A DNA stretch of 64,000 nt from assembly GCA_039105265.1 (NCBI GenBank), contig JAPFFF010000052.1, forward strand, positions 682,001-746,000, written 5' to 3'. The notes beneath the pieces were generated by a model. It worked only from the letters and a program-made list of their open reading frames with translations, had not been told where the DNA came from and ran no database searches. This DNA is from Tritrichomonas musculus. Its lineage: Eukaryota; Parabasalia; Tritrichomonadida; Tritrichomonadidae. A program made the position numbers and the translations under genes. This document shows, piece after piece, positions 61,509 through 64,000 of the stretch. How positions within the stretch are numbered: position 1 is the stretch's first letter; each line of letters starts with the position of its first letter.

Positions 61509-63350
61509 ATGTGTACAATTTTCGAAAATACCACTATTATCAAAACATATGCGCAAATTCAGAAAAATTTAATAAATTTACGGCCTAGTTCAAGTGAGGA
61601 TGAAATTAATTATATAATAAATCAAATTCCTCCAGCTTTCTTAACCAATAGAAGAGAATTAATGATGATTTGCCAGATTTTTGCATATTATGCGAGAAAT
61701 TTAAACAAAACTCAAAAAGGTAACGCATTTAGATTATTTGATCGAATAATTAAATATATAAAAGCATATTTACCAAACGAATCCACATTTTTTTGGTATA
61801 TTTTTGGTGGTCTTTTGTATTACAAGTTTTGGTTTTATGAAGAAGGACTGATATCCATTGAAGTGATTATTCAACATACACGGCAACCCAACCAGTCATT
61901 CATTGCCGAATATTTTGCTCCAGAAATAAAAGAGAAGTACCCCGAAATTTACGAAAAAGAGATCAAACCCAAGTATAATTTATCATATACGGAAAAAGAA
62001 CTCAAAGAATTCAAAGAAAAACGTAAAAAGCACATAGAATGGCTCCGTAACTCAAATGACTTCAACGATCCTCTTTATAAAGAACTAGAGACTAACAAAC
62101 TTCGATATTCCATTAAAACGGACGATATTGACACTTTTCAGAGGATCCTCTCAAATTTGAATATATCGCTCAATTCTCATATCAAAGAGTCAACTTTAGA
62201 CAATTTCTTTTACACGCCGCACGAAGTTTCGCTGATCGAATATGCATGCTGCTATGATGCATTCAAAATTTTCAAGTTTTTGATAATGAACAACGCCGAT
62301 GTTTCGAGGGGAACGATACAGCAGTCAATTTGTTACAGTAACTACGACATGTTCCACATAATAGAAAGGCAGAAGACAGAATATTTTGACAAGGACTGTC
62401 TGCTTTGTTCAATTTCGAATTGGAATTATGAAGTGACCGAATATGCATTGAATAATTTTGATTTTTCATTTTTGGAGAAAAGTGACGTTGATCCTGAGTA
62501 TGATGAGGTTTTCCTTGAGATATTTGAGACGGCCTGTTTTTCATTCAACTTTCAACTTTTTGAATTGATAATTATCCCCTTCTTCAGAAAAAATCCACTT
62601 TTTGTGAAGCGTCAATTGTATCAGCTTTTTGATAAAGCACTTGATGATCGGTCATGTTTTTTGCCATGCGAATTTCTGAAGTACCCTGGCATCGATGTAA
62701 ACTATTCAATTGAAAACGGCCAGTCATTGCTGATTGAGGCGATTCGAATCGACAACCTCGAAATGATCGACATTCTTCTCAGGCATCCCGATATAGATGT
62801 CAATTCAGACGGCGGCAACGGTTACCATCCGTTGATGTTTGTGTGTGCAATTCATCGTGAGATAAAGATGTTAGACATGTTTTGTAAACATCCCAAAATT
62901 AACGTCTTTTTGAGAAGTCCTCGAAATCACGTCACCGCCTTTCAAATTAGCGTGACTAAAGGAAATACTTTCGCCATCGACTACTTCTATGAAAATAAGC
63001 TCATCGATGCAAATAACGATTCATTCAACATCCTCTTCTTCCACTGCTGCATGCGGAAAGAGCTCTACGCGCTGCAGGTCACTCTCACTTACTACATGAA
63101 GATGAAGGAGAATAAAACAAAGGACGAAATTCTGCAGGATTTTAAAAATGTGGCTACTGAACTTAACGGTTTTAACGATGAATACATTGAAATGTTCCAG
63201 AAGGTTCTGAACGACATCAGAATTATTAAAATTGTTCCTCCAAAGCTGCCGCTGTCTGAAAGCTTCAGAGCAAGAAAAAGATGCAAAACGGTGAGCAAGT
63301 CAACGCAGACAAAAAGAGTGATTTGCAAGCCTGTCGTTCAAAAGAAATGA
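61509..63350 (+). CDS. DUF3447/ankyrin-repeat protein
   Basis: The 613-residue protein has the trichomonad DUF3447 plan: an N-terminal helical part (1-210, QIPPAFLTNRRELMMICQIF), the DUF3447 core (about 215-320: HEVSLIEYACCYDAFKIFKF, IQQSICYSNYDMFHIIERQK), then ankyrin-type repeats (about 380-520: NGQSLLIEAIRIDNLEMIDI, GYHPLMFVCAIHREIKMLDM). The C-terminus is basic (RARKRCKTVSKSTQTKR) and could act as a nuclear signal. Such proteins are a very large trichomonad family with presumed protein-binding roles. The repeats are fewer and more diverged than is usual in the family. The 3' half is less AT-rich. The frame is intact. Confidence 0.9.
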   Translation: MCTIFENTTIIKTYAQIQKNLINLRPSSSEDEINYIINQIPPAFLTNRRELMMICQIFAYYARNLNKTQKGNAFRLFDRIIKYIKAYLPNESTFFWYIFGGLLYYKFWFYEEGLISIEVIIQHTRQPNQSFIAEYFAPEIKEKYPEIYEKEIKPKYNLSYTEKELKEFKEKRKKHIEWLRNSNDFNDPLYKELETNKLRYSIKTDDIDTFQRILSNLNISLNSHIKESTLDNFFYTPHEVSLIEYACCYDAFKIFKFLIMNNADVSRGTIQQSICYSNYDMFHIIERQKTEYFDKDCLLCSISNWNYEVTEYALNNFDFSFLEKSDVDPEYDEVFLEIFETACFSFNFQLFELIIIPFFRKNPLFVKRQLYQLFDKALDDRSCFLPCEFLKYPGIDVNYSIENGQSLLIEAIRIDNLEMIDILLRHPDIDVNSDGGNGYHPLMFVCAIHREIKMLDMFCKHPKINVFLRSPRNHVTAFQISVTKGNTFAIDYFYENKLIDANNDSFNILFFHCCMRKELYALQVTLTYYMKMKENKTKDEILQDFKNVATELNGFNDEYIEMFQKVLNDIRIIKIVPPKLPLSESFRARKRCKTVSKSTQTKRVICKPVVQKK

Positions 63351-63676
63351 TTTTTTTTTTTTGTATGAATAAAATTTATCATTGTATTGAATTTGATCGT
63401 TTTTCATTTAAAAAGTTTTTGTTTGTAAAATTTCTTCATTTAAAAAATTCATCAAATTCAAAATCTTTCTAATTTAGCTCTTTTCAGTTCAATATTAGTT
63501 GTTAATCAATTTTTTGGAGAGACCTTCACTATTTTAAATTATCAAGAAATTCACTTTCCTCTGAAAAAAGTGAAAATGCTGTACCATTTTCCGGTAAGTT
63601 TCAGGTATTCAGTAAAAGTTGCTACTAGTAAATAGAGAATAAGTAGTCAAAAAAAAAAAAACGAAAAATTAAAAAT
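63351..63676. other. Convergent intergenic region
   Basis: Sits between the 3' ends of two convergent genes. It starts with a T-run just after the stop; otherwise AT-rich with nothing specific. Confidence 0.5.
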
Positions 63677-64000
63677 TCAAAATGGTAATGTGAAATTGGT
63701 CCAATCTTTTTTTAAACTTTCTAATTTCTTTGTAAGGCACTCTCTGACCGTATCATAGTTTCTCATAATAACCAATGCATAGTTGTATGACTCGTCGTTA
63801 AGGTCTAAGACAAGAAGTTCAGCTGTTTGGCAGTCTGCAATACTATCTCGTTTACTTAAGAAAACAAGGAATTCACTTTTGGCTTCTTGTGTAGCTTTCT
63901 CTAATTGATTTCTGTCAATCAAATGCAAAGCGGCGATGCCTTCTTTTATTTTTTGCTTCTTATCTGCACCATATTCTTTTAGTATTGAAGGAGCCAGCCG
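63677..64000 (-). CDS. C-terminal part of a helical protein, cut by window edge
   Basis: The frame is open from the window edge to the stop at 63677, giving 107 C-terminal residues: RLAPSILKEYGADKKQKIKE, then LIDRNQLEKATQEAKSEFLV, ATG-less, ending LESLKKDWTNFTLPF. The long amphipathic helices would suit a coiled-coil or BAR-like bundle, but no family is recognised. The G+C content is higher than its surroundings and the amino-acid balance is normal, so it is a real gene whose start lies outside the window. Confidence 0.7.
   Translation of the reverse strand, partial: RLAPSILKEYGADKKQKIKEGIAALHLIDRNQLEKATQEAKSEFLVFLSKRDSIADCQTAELLVLDLNDESYNYALVIMRNYDTVRECLTKKLESLKKDWTNFTLPF

Overview
The window looks like nuclear DNA of an AT-rich parabasalid protist, a trichomonad and possibly Tritrichomonas or a relative. 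The genus is inference. The evidence is a set of families typical of trichomonads: BspA-like leucine-rich-repeat surface proteins, DUF3447/ankyrin proteins, Sel1-repeat kinases, BTB-like plus F5/8C proteins and class III nucleotide cyclases. Several genes have an initiator-like TCA-YWYW motif 10 to 30 bases before the ATG, and many stop codons sit in a TAAA context, the usual trichomonad polyadenylation signal. Apart from the tRNA, no introns were needed to read any gene.

Layout. 1-2.9 kb: two divergent genes sharing a 130-base promoter region, a coiled-coil membrane protein with a perfect 42-base repeat, and an unrelated 42-base repeat block. 2.9-7.0 kb: a large BspA-like surface protein. 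7.4-9.8 kb: two tandem genes that both end in the CaaX box CLLI, so both products are probably prenylated. 10.3-13.8 kb: a BTB-like/F5/8C gene and two broken genes (BspA fragment, nucleotide cyclase). 14-22.8 kb: small unknown genes, a three-module protein with a recurring DHHV motif, a frameshifted pseudokinase, a kinase fragment ending in a palindrome, and a decayed cysteine-rich gene. 22.8-26.4 kb: a kinase with Sel1 repeats that are still nearly identical.

27.8-38 kb is a mobile-element region. It holds a 1.28 kb hAT-like element with GC-rich ends and a nested TA-flanked MITE, followed by an 8.2 kb structure with 2.36 kb inverted arms around a decayed interior. 38.4-46.6 kb: a four-helix membrane protein, an endonuclease V fused to a von Willebrand A domain, and a broken surface-protein gene. 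46.8-54.5 kb: further MITEs and inverted-repeat elements, one unknown gene, an intron-bearing tRNA-Tyr and a relic carrying a transposase-like helix-turn-helix. 55-64 kb: a WDR11-like beta-propeller protein, a decayed hAT transposase, a DUF3447/ankyrin protein and a partial gene at the edge.

The main themes are signalling and surface genes in several stages of decay, and several DNA-transposon families whose ends can be read directly. Perfect 8-bp target duplications on two MITEs, with a hATC-bearing transposase relic in the same window, suggest a hAT-type mobilising system in this genome. The intact gene that most deserves follow-up is the endonuclease V-vWA fusion.
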